A model generated the notes under the pieces. The model saw only the letters and a list, made by a program, of their open reading frames with translations. It had not been told where the DNA came from and made no database searches. From positions 1 to 23,324 of IMG/VR virus record IMGVR_UViG_3300014502_000112: a stretch of 23,324 bases of DNA. One strand, written 5' to 3'. This document shows, in pieces, positions 12,032-21,575 of this stretch. Both the position numbers and the translations under genes were made by a program. Every line of letters starts with the position of its first letter. Position 1 is the stretch's first letter. The stretch is from a virus.

Positions 12032-15000
12032 ATGGCTGGTGGGATATCCTACAACATTGGTTGGAGAGGCGATCTAAGCGGGCTGCAAAACTTTACGCGC
12101 GCATCTGAAACACAGATAGGGGCACTAAATAGACAGATGCAGGAAGCAAGTATGGCCGTTGCAACGCAAACCCTTGGTACACCTGTGTACTCTTCTCAGG
12201 AAGCTCTTCTTACTTCTTTAGGGACAAAGGGTGAAGGAACATTTGTAAAATCCTCTTATGATTTAGATCAGTATAATAAAGTATTAAAACAAACTACCGT
12301 GGCAAGTAGGCAACTAGGTGACGGTACTTCTTTTGTATATGATAAGTTTGATCGTTATGTTTCCAATACTGATGAATTAACAGCCGCTATAAAAAGACAA
12401 AGTGATGCTAGTCAGGCTTATCAGGGATTTCTTGCCAATAATAATATAGAAGAAGAGAAAGTTGCAGCCAAAAAGGGAGTAAGTGCCTCCGCTACGAAAG
12501 CACTTACTGCACAATATACATCATTAAAAAATGAGGTAAAAAATGCTACTGAGGCTGTAAAAGCTGCTGGAAGTTCCGATGAATTAACACAAGCCACACA
12601 AAAACAAAGTGCTGCTAATCAAGCTCTAAATACGTTTCTTTCTAATAATAACATAGAAGAAGAGAAGGTTGTAGCAGTACGAGGTAGACATACTGCTGCA
12701 ACTCAGGCACTTACTACCCAATATACTGCATTAAAAAACGAAGCTGAAAGTGCCACTAATGCAGTAGATAAATCATTGCGATCTGCATCAACGATTATGC
12801 CTAAAAATATTCAATTGATGGAAGCTAATGCGAAGGGATTATATAATCAATTACTTGGGGCTGGTCTTGGATCAGGTCAATTTAGTACTGTAGAAAATAT
12901 GTATCAAAATGCTAATATAAATGTCCCTATAAAAAATATGCGGACTGGCATGACTGAGTATAGTGGGGAATTCCAAAATTTACAAGGGTACATGACTAGA
13001 TTTAGTGCTGAGGTTGATAATACAGGCAAGGTTATCACTCGTTTTGGTGGGCAAATGTCAGGTTTCTCTAACATGCTTAACCAAACAGGTAGAAACTTCC
13101 TGAAAGTTATTGAATGGACTATCGCTACTACTGCTGTTATTGGAACCCTTGGTTTCGCAATGCAGAAGTTGTCCGAAATAACTGCTCTAGACAAGTCTCT
13201 AAGACAGTTCTCATTGACTGCTAGTATGTCAATTGGAGAGGCAAGAGATTACTTCTCTGTTATCTCTGACGTAGCAAACAAGACTGCTACTCCAATTCAA
13301 GAAATGATTAGTGCGATGGATGATATTGCTTTGGCTACACAAAAAGCAGGGCAATCAGCTAGCCAGTGGAAAGCATCTATAGAACAGGTAGCTACAGCCG
13401 TAGGTGTACTAACTAATATTGCTAATATGACAACGGTTGAAGCAACTGACTCCTTAACAGCTATTATGAAGCAGCTAAGTTTACTTCCTTCACAATTAAT
13501 GGATATAGAAAACAAGATTGCTGCCGTTGCTAATGGTCAGGCTAATGCTATTTCAGACATTACTAAGGGTCTTTCAGTAATGGCCCAAGCTGGTACACAG
13601 GCACAAATGACTATAGATCAACAAATTGGTGCCATTCAAGTGCTATCTCAGGTAACAGCTAAAACTCCCGCTGAAGTGGCTACATCATTCAAGAACTTGG
13701 TAGGTTCTATTGACTCATCAGGCTCTATTAAAGAGCTTAATAAGTTTGGTATTTCTGTGCGGGATGCTGCAGGAAATATGCGTCCCTTCTTGGATATATA
13801 TGGTGATATTAGAAAGGCTATTGATACTGGTGTTATTAGTGCTGGTCAAGAGAAGGAAGTTGTTAAGGCTATTTCTGGTGGCCCAAGACGAGCACCTGAT
13901 GCTGCTGCTTTGCTGGAAGCTTATAATCAAATTGCTGCTGCAACGCAAAAATCTACAGATGCTACAAACGAGGCTTTAGCTGCTAATGCAAGAATAGTAT
14001 CATCTATATCCGCACAATTTACCGTATTCCAAAACAAGCTAACAGAATTCTTCTTCGATAAATTTGCTGCTGGAATGAGTGATATGGCAGGACAGATAGT
14101 ACCTGTTCTTACAGGGGTATTGGATGTTATAACTGGAATAGGCTCAGTACTAGGTCCTTTGGTTCCGATGTTGAGAGACATTGTTGCTGGATTTATTGCA
14201 GTGAAAGTAGCTGCCTTTGGTCTTAAAATAATTAGTGCCCTAAGTATAGATTTTAATGCATTAAAATTAGCTGCTATATCAACATATGATGCGATGGCAG
14301 GAAATATTGAAAAGGCTACATTAGCTACAGAGGGTTTAAATACCGCAACTGCAACTGAGATTGATTTATTGAAGCAACAGCAAATAGCAGCAACGTCTGC
14401 GGGCGCAGCTACTACGGAAGCTGCTACTGCTTCTGCTCTTGCAAGTAAGGGTTCTATGGCATCAAGATTTATGGGTGGGGCATTAGTAGGAAAATCTGGT
14501 ATGGCATTAGGTTTGGTAGCAGGTGGTGCTGCTATAGCTGGATCAGTCATGGGAGGAGGTAACGTTTCCCAAGATTTAGGTAATGCAATGGCAGCTTTGG
14601 GTATGGGTATATCTGTAGTACAGCCTGAATTAGCCCCGTTCGGTATAGCTTTATCTGCAGTAGGTATGGCAGTAAGTTTATTTGGTCAAAATACTGGGGA
14701 AGCCGCACAAAAGGTGGCTGAATTAAAACAACAGCAACTAGATTCTTATCAATCTATTAAACAACTTCAATCTCAGTATGATTCTCTTACTTCTCAACAG
14801 GCTGAGGATAAAACCATTATGGATAGACTTAGCGGGGCGACCAACTTATCTACCGATGATCTAAATCAACTATCACAAGCATCTGACGATTATTATACTA
14901 TTGCTGGTAAATTAGTTACCATAAATAATTCCTTATTTGAATCTTATCAAAAGTTACTACAGGCCACACCTGAGTTAGCGGCGAAATATCCCGATCTAGC

Positions 15001-16816
15001 TTCGGCAATGGTAGCAGCTAAAGGTGGATTGTTGTCTAATGAAGATATTTCCAAGGCTACATATGAACTTCTTCACGGTACTAATCCCGATCTATTCCCA
15101 TCTACTACTTCCGTACCACAGGACATGTCTAAGGTTAGGTATGATTCAACTACAGGAAAATGGGTGGACTATAATCAGCCTATAAAGGTACAGACAGGTT
15201 CAACCCCCTCTTGGCGCGGACCAGCACAAGCTACTTATAGAAATGACTATGCTACTGTTGATCCTACTACTCTTTTAAGTAAGCAGTATGAAGGGTCTTT
15301 AGCTTGGATTCAGGCTCAGAGTATGTTTAATAAAGATTTTAATGCAACTACGGCTGGAACAAATTTACAGGGTTACACAGGATTAATGCAATCTTCTATA
15401 AATAGTCCTAATCAGGGAGCTATGCAAGGTTTTAGAGATTCTTTGCAAGCGACATTCTTCCCAAAGGGCGTATTGTCCGATACTGGCCCAAGTACTGATC
15501 AGATATTAAAGATGTACAAGGATTATCAAACAGCTTCTATAGATGCTACAGAGGATGCTGATAAATATAAAAAGGATGTAGAAGAAATAGGAAAATCTAC
15601 GCCGGAGTCTGCTATAACATGGTGGAATAGTATTTCAGGGGCTCAACTAGTTGTTATAAAAAACGGGGTCGCAATAAGTGAAGAAATAGCCACTTTGGAT
15701 GATCAAGCAACAGCAGCTATGACCGATTTAGGAAAACATATAGCTGATGTATCTAAGAATTTCCAGATTAAGAAACTATCTGGTGGAGTATCATCAGCAG
15801 ATATAGCTGCTAATGATAAGTATATTGCGTCTTTAAGAGAGGAGGCAAATACTTTTACAGAAATTATAGCTCTACAAGATAGCTTAAATGATACCAATAA
15901 AGTAGATGCGGCAGCGCAAAGTTTGGGTGGTTTCTTATCCCAGTTACCGGGTATGGAAAACGCTGCTTCACTAACTATGACTGAGCAAGTTACACAGTTA
16001 TTTGCTTTAGCAGATGCTTATGGATTAAATGCAGATCAAATACAATTCTTAATAAAGAATTTAGACTTATTGATAAATACTTCTACTGTTCTTGATAATA
16101 TAAAGACACAATTCCATCTATCCGCTGATATTGATATGGCAGGAGCTATTAATGCTCTTGAAGCAATGGGAAATGCTGCTCTTGCTGACGGCACACTTAA
16201 AGGAGAAAATCAGGCAGCTAGATATTTTGGTGCAGCAAATCAATTGAAAGCTGCACAAAAGGCTATGACTAATTTGGCAACTACTTTTAGTAGCGGACAT
16301 GTAGCTAGAACTAGTAGTAGTGGTAGTGGTGCTTCAGCAGCCCCAACCGTATCTACTAGTTTGTTAGATATTCCTGACCAGATACTTAATTCTGGTAATA
16401 TGAATGCTCTTATACAAAAGGCTATTCAAAATGCTATAAATCTACGAAATCAAGTTCCCGGTGAAACTGCTAAGGATGTTAACGATATTGTAGAATTACT
16501 TAATGGTACTAAGAAGATAATGGAAGTTCGTGGAATAAGTGAAACAATACTAAGTAAAGCACTACAGGAATTAGCAGATATTGAAAAGGCTCGATTAGCA
16601 TTTGAAACAAAGTCTGATATTGTAAGACGAATTAGAGTAGGGGCAGGAGACTTCTCTGCCATAGCCAACGTTCCAGTTAACTCCCAAACAGGAGTTAGCA
16701 TGGGTGGGGCTAATCAAATTAACGTAACACTAAATATAAATGGAGCGACATTAACTCCTGCTGAATTTGCTCAGCTTGCGGACAGAATTGGAGCATCCAT
16801 AGCCCGCCAATTGTAG
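12032..16816 (+). CDS. Tail tape measure protein
   Basis: Sets tail length and is ejected ahead of DNA. 1594 residues; by the usual rule of about 0.15 nm per residue the tail would be about 240 nm. Domain order: an N-terminal Gln/Ala-rich helical region (1-250) containing a tandem duplication (residues 114-176 and 183-245, both with NNNIEEEKV and a following ALT-QYT-LKNE pattern); a first hydrophobic helix near 358-380; a TP901-type tape measure core (about 380-640; AVAGSIDSSGSIKELNKFGI-like motif and GGPRRAPDAAALLEAYN); membrane-like segments near 685-740, 823-845 and 852-885; a long Gln/Asp-rich helical tail; and a C-terminal strand region (NQINVTLNINGATLTPAEFAQLADRIG) typical of Firmicutes tape measures. 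No lysozyme, peptidase or other catalytic domain is recognisable. The ATG directly follows the gpGT stop; its own ribosome binding site is weak (AGAGG 12 bases upstream), suggesting coupled translation. Confidence 0.93.
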   Translation: MAGGISYNIGWRGDLSGLQNFTRASETQIGALNRQMQEASMAVATQTLGTPVYSSQEALLTSLGTKGEGTFVKSSYDLDQYNKVLKQTTVASRQLGDGTSFVYDKFDRYVSNTDELTAAIKRQSDASQAYQGFLANNNIEEEKVAAKKGVSASATKALTAQYTSLKNEVKNATEAVKAAGSSDELTQATQKQSAANQALNTFLSNNNIEEEKVVAVRGRHTAATQALTTQYTALKNEAESATNAVDKSLRSASTIMPKNIQLMEANAKGLYNQLLGAGLGSGQFSTVENMYQNANINVPIKNMRTGMTEYSGEFQNLQGYMTRFSAEVDNTGKVITRFGGQMSGFSNMLNQTGRNFLKVIEWTIATTAVIGTLGFAMQKLSEITALDKSLRQFSLTASMSIGEARDYFSVISDVANKTATPIQEMISAMDDIALATQKAGQSASQWKASIEQVATAVGVLTNIANMTTVEATDSLTAIMKQLSLLPSQLMDIENKIAAVANGQANAISDITKGLSVMAQAGTQAQMTIDQQIGAIQVLSQVTAKTPAEVATSFKNLVGSIDSSGSIKELNKFGISVRDAAGNMRPFLDIYGDIRKAIDTGVISAGQEKEVVKAISGGPRRAPDAAALLEAYNQIAAATQKSTDATNEALAANARIVSSISAQFTVFQNKLTEFFFDKFAAGMSDMAGQIVPVLTGVLDVITGIGSVLGPLVPMLRDIVAGFIAVKVAAFGLKIISALSIDFNALKLAAISTYDAMAGNIEKATLATEGLNTATATEIDLLKQQQIAATSAGAATTEAATASALASKGSMASRFMGGALVGKSGMALGLVAGGAAIAGSVMGGGNVSQDLGNAMAALGMGISVVQPELAPFGIALSAVGMAVSLFGQNTGEAAQKVAELKQQQLDSYQSIKQLQSQYDSLTSQQAEDKTIMDRLSGATNLSTDDLNQLSQASDDYYTIAGKLVTINNSLFESYQKLLQATPELAAKYPDLASAMVAAKGGLLSNEDISKATYELLHGTNPDLFPSTTSVPQDMSKVRYDSTTGKWVDYNQPIKVQTGSTPSWRGPAQATYRNDYATVDPTTLLSKQYEGSLAWIQAQSMFNKDFNATTAGTNLQGYTGLMQSSINSPNQGAMQGFRDSLQATFFPKGVLSDTGPSTDQILKMYKDYQTASIDATEDADKYKKDVEEIGKSTPESAITWWNSISGAQLVVIKNGVAISEEIATLDDQATAAMTDLGKHIADVSKNFQIKKLSGGVSSADIAANDKYIASLREEANTFTEIIALQDSLNDTNKVDAAAQSLGGFLSQLPGMENAASLTMTEQVTQLFALADAYGLNADQIQFLIKNLDLLINTSTVLDNIKTQFHLSADIDMAGAINALEAMGNAALADGTLKGENQAARYFGAANQLKAAQKAMTNLATTFSSGHVARTSSSGSGASAAPTVSTSLLDIPDQILNSGNMNALIQKAIQNAINLRNQVPGETAKDVNDIVELLNGTKKIMEVRGISETILSKALQELADIEKARLAFETKSDIVRRIRVGAGDFSAIANVPVNSQTGVSMGGANQINVTLNINGATLTPAEFAQLADRIGASIARQL
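12371..12766 (+). repeat. Tandem duplication inside the tape measure gene
   Basis: Two copies of about 63-69 codons (12371-12577 and 12578-12766) start with the same codons for DELT and share NNNIEEEKV and ALT-QYT-LKNE blocks. They are diverged at many positions. This looks like an internal duplication that lengthened the N-terminal helix. Confidence 0.75.
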
Positions 16817-16859
16817 CAAAATTGAGTCCGCTAAAGTGCCCAACATTCAAAGTTAATGA

Positions 16860-16912
16860 CCGTTATCAAATATAGGGAAGAAATACTTCCTAAACTTAGA
16901 TAACGGAGGAAG
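16860..16912 (+). promoter_or_regulatory. RNA leader folding over the ribosome binding site of the endonuclease gene
   Basis: CCGTTATC (16860-16867) pairs perfectly with GATAACGG (16899-16906), whose last two G are the first two bases of the ribosome binding site GGAGGA (16905-16910). Inside lies a second hairpin, TAGGGAAG (16873-16880) with CTTCCTA (16886-16892), one bulged G. The same CTTCCT can instead pair with AGGAAG (16907-16912), covering the site completely. Hairpins that hide ribosome binding sites are known for phage homing endonucleases, such as I-TevI. Confidence 0.62.
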
Positions 16913-16915
16913 ATT

Positions 16916-17653
16916 ATGGAACGAAAATCAAATAAAACTAAACGCCCAGTACCAGAAAATTTAGTGGGGGAGTTTACTCAGGAGGAATGGGGTGCCCTTC
17001 CCTCTTATGCTAGATATAAGATAATCAAAAGAGGAACTTCTGTTGGAACAGTATATGACAGAAATCTAAAGGATTTAAAGGTGTGGACTAACAATATGAT
17101 TAGAAGGCCCATTCCAGAAAATCTTTCCAAAGAATTTACTGAAGAAGAATGGTATGCCTTACCTTCATACCTTAGATATAGATACACCAAAAAGGGTACA
17201 AGTAAAAGTAATAGGGGAGGAAAAGTACTCCCTATACCTCCCGATTTAGAGGAAACTTTCTCTAGAGAAGAGTGGGATAATTTATCTATATTCCAAAGAT
17301 TTGAGATTAAGCACAGAAACAGCCCAAAAAGGTCTATGAGGGGAATATATCTTAATCACGGTATATCTCCCGAATTTTATTGGGAAATATTTGATAAACA
17401 GGAAGGAAAGTGTGCCATCTGTAATCAGGTGGTACTACCTAGAGAGCGTACTCGCTCTGGTAAAAAGTTTATGTATACACCTAAATTAACTGTAGATCAT
17501 AATCATAAGTGTTGTGAGGGTGCAACCTCTTGTTCAAATTGTTTTAGGGGTTTACTTTGTAATAGTTGTAATTGGTTGCTTGGTCAAGCAAAGGATGATC
17601 CACAGATATTGCGAGCAGCAGCCAACTACTTAGAAAACGCGCGGCAACTATAG
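16916..17653 (+). CDS. Free-standing HNH / endonuclease VII-like homing endonuclease with three N-terminal repeats
   Basis: A DNA-cutting enzyme, 245 residues. The C-terminal domain shows CAIC (166-169), then the catalytic VDHNH stretch (193-197) and RGLLCNSCN (211-219), the zinc-bound beta-beta-alpha metal fold of the recombination endonuclease VII (HNH) family; an additional CC...C-x2-C cluster lies at 199-209. The N-terminal 140 residues contain three 32-residue repeats (11-42, 65-96, 106-137) with the shared pattern P-[VI]-P-x2-L-x3-F-[TS]-x-E-E-W-x2-L, then a basic tail (KRGTS, KKGTS). The first two are the closest. These are probably DNA-binding modules. It sits between the tape measure and distal tail genes, where a conserved gene pair is normally adjacent, as expected for a mobile endonuclease inserted in a late operon. 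Expression looks restrained by the RNA leader. I see no intron around it. Confidence 0.88.
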   Translation: MERKSNKTKRPVPENLVGEFTQEEWGALPSYARYKIIKRGTSVGTVYDRNLKDLKVWTNNMIRRPIPENLSKEFTEEEWYALPSYLRYRYTKKGTSKSNRGGKVLPIPPDLEETFSREEWDNLSIFQRFEIKHRNSPKRSMRGIYLNHGISPEFYWEIFDKQEGKCAICNQVVLPRERTRSGKKFMYTPKLTVDHNHKCCEGATSCSNCFRGLLCNSCNWLLGQAKDDPQILRAAANYLENARQL

Positions 17654-17664
17654 GGGGTAAATAG

Positions 17665-18438
17665 ATGACTAAACCAGCAGCACAATTTTTGGTGCAGTAT
17701 AATTCTTATACTTTACCCGGATATGCGCAAGGGGAATCCTTTGAGGATGCTGTGCAAATCACTGATTATGCTGCCCCCTATACGTATGATCCTATATCTG
17801 AAAATATGGGCACTAATCCTAAAAACCTAACAGTATCTATGTTGGTTATGGATGATAGCTACTATCTATGTAGGGAGCAGATACAAACTGCTGCCACATA
17901 TCTAAAAAGTAGACGTAGGGGATATGCAGACTTATACGTAGGGTACACTGACAGGTATTATCAAGCTATTCCAGTATCCTTAAAGTATGCTAAGGACGTT
18001 AAAGAAAACTATAGAACCTCTAAGTATGATGTTGTTTTTAAAGCTAAACCTTATCTATTATCAGCAATTACTCATACCATATCTTCTTCCATTGGAAATG
18101 AGTTGATAACTACTGATGTTGTTTCAAGAACAACAGCAGACGGAACTTACTCTCCTTGTATTATAACCATTACGGGAGCAGATTTGATCACAATATCTGG
18201 TTACACTGAAACAGGGGATTTCTGTGGGTTTTTATCTTTCTCTGGTTATAATGATTCAGAGTCTACTTTCACAATAGATTCCTCTAATTATACAACAGTA
18301 GATGAGTCAGGAAAAAATCAAAACACTAGACAACTATACGTAGATTATGCTCTATTTGTGGGAACAGGTAAAACATACTTTGAAATAAGTGGGGAAGGAC
18401 AAATAGATATAACTTGGAATGATAGATGGGCACTATAG
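17665..18438 (+). CDS. Distal tail protein (Dit)
   Basis: A 257-residue protein with the position (directly after tape measure, before the hub) and size of Dit, the hexameric adaptor between tail tube and baseplate. The N-terminal domain (about 1-135) includes an early strand-loop region (LPGYAQGESFEDAVQITDYA), MLVMDDSYYLCREQIQTAATYL and the strand YDVVFKAKPYLLSA that typically ends the ring domain. The C-terminal domain (140-257) is all-beta, of galectin-like pattern, ending GEGQIDITWNDRWAL, a common Dit ending. No extra domains. The ATG follows GGGGGTAAATAG; the site is modest. It is preceded by the HNH gene by 11 bases, so it probably depends on the same transcript as the tape measure. Confidence 0.83.
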   Translation: MTKPAAQFLVQYNSYTLPGYAQGESFEDAVQITDYAAPYTYDPISENMGTNPKNLTVSMLVMDDSYYLCREQIQTAATYLKSRRRGYADLYVGYTDRYYQAIPVSLKYAKDVKENYRTSKYDVVFKAKPYLLSAITHTISSSIGNELITTDVVSRTTADGTYSPCIITITGADLITISGYTETGDFCGFLSFSGYNDSESTFTIDSSNYTTVDESGKNQNTRQLYVDYALFVGTGKTYFEISGEGQIDITWNDRWAL

Positions 18439-18449
18439 AGGTAAAATAA

Positions 18450-21400
18450 ATGTATCAAATTAGAGTTACAGATGTAGATGGGTCAAATCCAGTTGTCCTT
18501 GAAAACGCCAATGACAAGGAACTAACTTTAGCAATTAATTCTGCTGGAGAAACCATCCAATTTACTATACCCCAAACTGATCCTAAGTCAGAATATGTAA
18601 ATCCTGATAATCCTTCTACCCCCCAAAAAATGATCGAATGGTGGGATACTAGAACTAATGTAAGAAAACAACATGGTCCTATACAGGGGGTAGATGATAA
18701 TCCGGGCGTATATACAGTAAAAGCCGGGGCAATATCACAATTTCTAGTTGATCAATTAAAGTCTCAGAATACTTTCTATAATTCCTTGGGACAAATTGTT
18801 GATGAGTTAAGATATGTAAATATAGCAGCACAACCAGCTACCTCTACTATAGTGCAAAATCTTCAACCACCCACACTTGCTTATCCCAATTATTTACAAG
18901 CTAGTGGTTATGGGCCTTCCGATGGTTATGGTGTATTTGGACCAATTGACATACAAGAGCAGTTTTATTCTTTAAGTAAGTACTCTAAGGATTTTGCGAT
19001 TGATGATGATGATGGGGTACAGTACGCTACTGGTTCTATAGAACCTACTAATACTTTGTATACTACTAATAAATTCTGGATGGGAATGAATAAAGCAGAT
19101 GCAATTATTATTGATCTTGGAGAGACACAGCCTATAAATAAGCTTCAGCTTTACTTTCCTTGGTGGGGAGGGATAAATAAAACAACTAATAGGTCCTTCC
19201 AATTTGAGTTAGCCTATGCCAATGATTCTACTAATCCAGTAGATGTAGGTGGTGTTCCAATAGGAGAATTTACTACCTTTTATACTACTAATGGAACAGC
19301 CCATATAACAGAACCGGGTCGCCCGGTAAACATCTATACAGGATATAATGAAGCAGGTACTTCCTTTGATAGTTTCCCTGTTTATACAGCACAGGATGTT
19401 CCTTATATTAATGCACGCTATATCAGGGTACTCATTACAGATGTAGAGGCTTGGTATATGGCAAAATGGGCGGGGGAGTATGATACAAAGAAAAGCTACA
19501 GATTTATGGATATTGTAACAATAGATGGGGATTGGGTAGGGGCATCACCTATTAGAGTAAGTTTACATAGTAATAATGTTGATGGGTCTATAGTATATAC
19601 ACCTAAATCTATTGATTGGTCTATGCCTGATAATTACGCTACTATAACCACTGCTAGTGGCTATCAAGTAGTTAATGTGTACTCTGCGGAGTGCTTAGGC
19701 GTTAGCGGTTATATATCCGCCCCCATAAATGATAAGAGCTTAGACCCACAAAACGATTGTTATGCAAGTCTTGTTGAGATTAAAACCCTTCAAGAATTGG
19801 TACCTGCTAATAAGATACTACCTCTAGGATTACAAAGAATTGATAATAATAATTCTCAAATACTCTATGATATGTATTATGATTCAGATGATACTATTAC
19901 TACTCCATCCGGTTATAGAAAATTTGAACCGGGTGGGTTCTTCTCTAAATATACAGTAACATGGACAGGATCACCTTCTACTTATTATACAACTTTCTTC
20001 CCTAATGATTGTGCTAATTGCTATCCTGATGGGTTCTCTTTTGCCATATTAGACCAAAACAATAATATGCTTTATCAGAGTGACCAGACTTCAGATAGTG
20101 TGGATATTGGGTGGGATACAAATCCAAGACCTGTTAATGTTCAGTATGCTCTAATGAAAGGTTCAGCAGATGCGTATATAAGTCATGCAGATGCATGGTA
20201 TTCTACAACTGATCCCTTCTCTTGGGGGTCTAGTTATTCTTGGTCTGATACTCCGGGTGCCACAGCTACTATGAAATTTAGAGGGCAATCCTTTAGATGG
20301 TATACTACTGTGCCTATTGGTAAGGGTGGGGGCCATGCGAAAATATATCTAAGAGAACGGGATGATACTTCTCCTATGGGTACATGGGGAAGTTGGGCAG
20401 AAATTTATGATATACCAAGTATGCCAGATGATTTACATGCAGACCCATTATTTGAGATAACTTATGAATCGGGTCTACTTAAACCAGAAACAACCTATGA
20501 TATAAAAATAGAGGTTGTAGAGGGATTTGTGTCCATTGACTCCTTTGAGGGTTATTGGCAAGGATCGTTTGTAAATTATAATGAGGATTCTAGAAGAGTG
20601 TTCTTCAATAGAGTAGATTACTTGCATCAGGTATATGACGCAAGATACACAAATGGTTCCATTTTTAAATGGGACGATCCTGATACTTATGCTACCTTTG
20701 ATTTTGTTGGAGATAGAATAATGGTATTGGGCGCTAAAGGCCCTAACTTTGGTAAGATGAACATACAGTTACTATTAAATAATGGTACTTATCAAACAGA
20801 GGCAACTTCTATTCTTACCTACAGGGATGAGAATGACGATCTTCAAGATAGTGTAATAGTTGATTTGGATAATGGAAAGAGGGCGGGGGAAATAGCCCAA
20901 CTATGTATATTTGATAGTAACGATTATTCATGGAGATACACTATTGATGCCTATGATTGGGGTAGATGGGGCTTAGGGTTAGGAGAAACTATTGGGGCTT
21001 CTCAGTTATCCCCGGAAATAAATGATGGAAATGATTCTACATATGCAGAACAAAATAAGCCTTTAGTTGTATCGGGTGATACTAGTTCTTGGTACATAGT
21101 AGATTTACTACAGCCCCTTTATGTTGATAAGGTAAGAGTAAAAACAGAGAGTAACATTGATGATGAATTCGGAACTAGCATGATTTGGCTAGAAAGTTGT
21201 AATGACGCAATTTATGACCCACTAGAGTTAGATTTGGGTAATTATGTAGTAACGGGTGGCACATGGGCTGGTCATGGGGGTCACTCAATGGTTACTGCTG
21301 ATGATACATGGGATGTAATGGGTGGCCCAGTTTCGGCTAGATGGTGGCGCATAACAGATTTGAATAAGTCCTTAGATGTAGGTACAGATAAGTGGAGAGT

Positions 21401-21563
21401 ATATACTTTTAATCTATTTTCTGAGGCTGGCGAACTTTATGGTGAATTGCCTTGGGGAAGTTATCGGGCAATTATAAAAACTGATAGTTCAAATGGGATA
21501 TATGACGCTACAGATGATCCTATTGATACAGCAGCCTATCCAGATAGATGTTTTAATTGTTAG
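18450..21563 (+). CDS. Baseplate hub N-terminal part with discoidin-like receptor-binding modules
   Basis: A large tail-tip protein, 1037 residues. Residues 1-130 look like the first domain of gp27/Tal-type hubs (ELTLAINSAGETIQFTIPQTD, then GVYTVKAGAISQFLVDQLKSQNTF). From about 175 to 335 lies an F5/8 type C (discoidin)-like module (DAIIIDLGETQPINKLQLYFP and ARYIRVLITDV). A beta-rich stretch with few landmarks follows. Near 600-640 and 745-780 are two related beta-sandwich motifs (ATMKFRGQSFRWYTTVPIGKG; ATFDFVGDRIMVLGAKGPNFG), likely carbohydrate-binding. A second discoidin-like module is at about 845-1000 (SSWYIVDLLQPLYVDKVRV; RWWRITDLNKS). The protein ends in a Cys-rich tail (DRCFNC). It stops at TAG 12 bases before, and in the same frame as, the next gene, whose C-terminus holds the missing hub domains. 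The role is host surface binding and baseplate structure; family calls are by pattern. Confidence 0.7.
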   Translation: MYQIRVTDVDGSNPVVLENANDKELTLAINSAGETIQFTIPQTDPKSEYVNPDNPSTPQKMIEWWDTRTNVRKQHGPIQGVDDNPGVYTVKAGAISQFLVDQLKSQNTFYNSLGQIVDELRYVNIAAQPATSTIVQNLQPPTLAYPNYLQASGYGPSDGYGVFGPIDIQEQFYSLSKYSKDFAIDDDDGVQYATGSIEPTNTLYTTNKFWMGMNKADAIIIDLGETQPINKLQLYFPWWGGINKTTNRSFQFELAYANDSTNPVDVGGVPIGEFTTFYTTNGTAHITEPGRPVNIYTGYNEAGTSFDSFPVYTAQDVPYINARYIRVLITDVEAWYMAKWAGEYDTKKSYRFMDIVTIDGDWVGASPIRVSLHSNNVDGSIVYTPKSIDWSMPDNYATITTASGYQVVNVYSAECLGVSGYISAPINDKSLDPQNDCYASLVEIKTLQELVPANKILPLGLQRIDNNNSQILYDMYYDSDDTITTPSGYRKFEPGGFFSKYTVTWTGSPSTYYTTFFPNDCANCYPDGFSFAILDQNNNMLYQSDQTSDSVDIGWDTNPRPVNVQYALMKGSADAYISHADAWYSTTDPFSWGSSYSWSDTPGATATMKFRGQSFRWYTTVPIGKGGGHAKIYLRERDDTSPMGTWGSWAEIYDIPSMPDDLHADPLFEITYESGLLKPETTYDIKIEVVEGFVSIDSFEGYWQGSFVNYNEDSRRVFFNRVDYLHQVYDARYTNGSIFKWDDPDTYATFDFVGDRIMVLGAKGPNFGKMNIQLLLNNGTYQTEATSILTYRDENDDLQDSVIVDLDNGKRAGEIAQLCIFDSNDYSWRYTIDAYDWGRWGLGLGETIGASQLSPEINDGNDSTYAEQNKPLVVSGDTSSWYIVDLLQPLYVDKVRVKTESNIDDEFGTSMIWLESCNDAIYDPLELDLGNYVVTGGTWAGHGGHSMVTADDTWDVMGGPVSARWWRITDLNKSLDVGTDKWRVYTFNLFSEAGELYGELPWGSYRAIIKTDSSNGIYDATDDPIDTAAYPDRCFNC

Positions 21564-21575
21564 GAGACAGTAAAT

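Noticed and set aside
13710-13979. 89-residue + strand open frame within the tape measure
   Set aside because: Out-of-frame Leu-rich shadow of the tape measure core, with no ribosome binding site.
13927-14550. 207-residue open frame on the - strand
   Set aside because: It lies wholly within the tape measure gene, has Ala/Ile-rich content mirroring the sense codons, and no plausible ribosome binding site or family signal.
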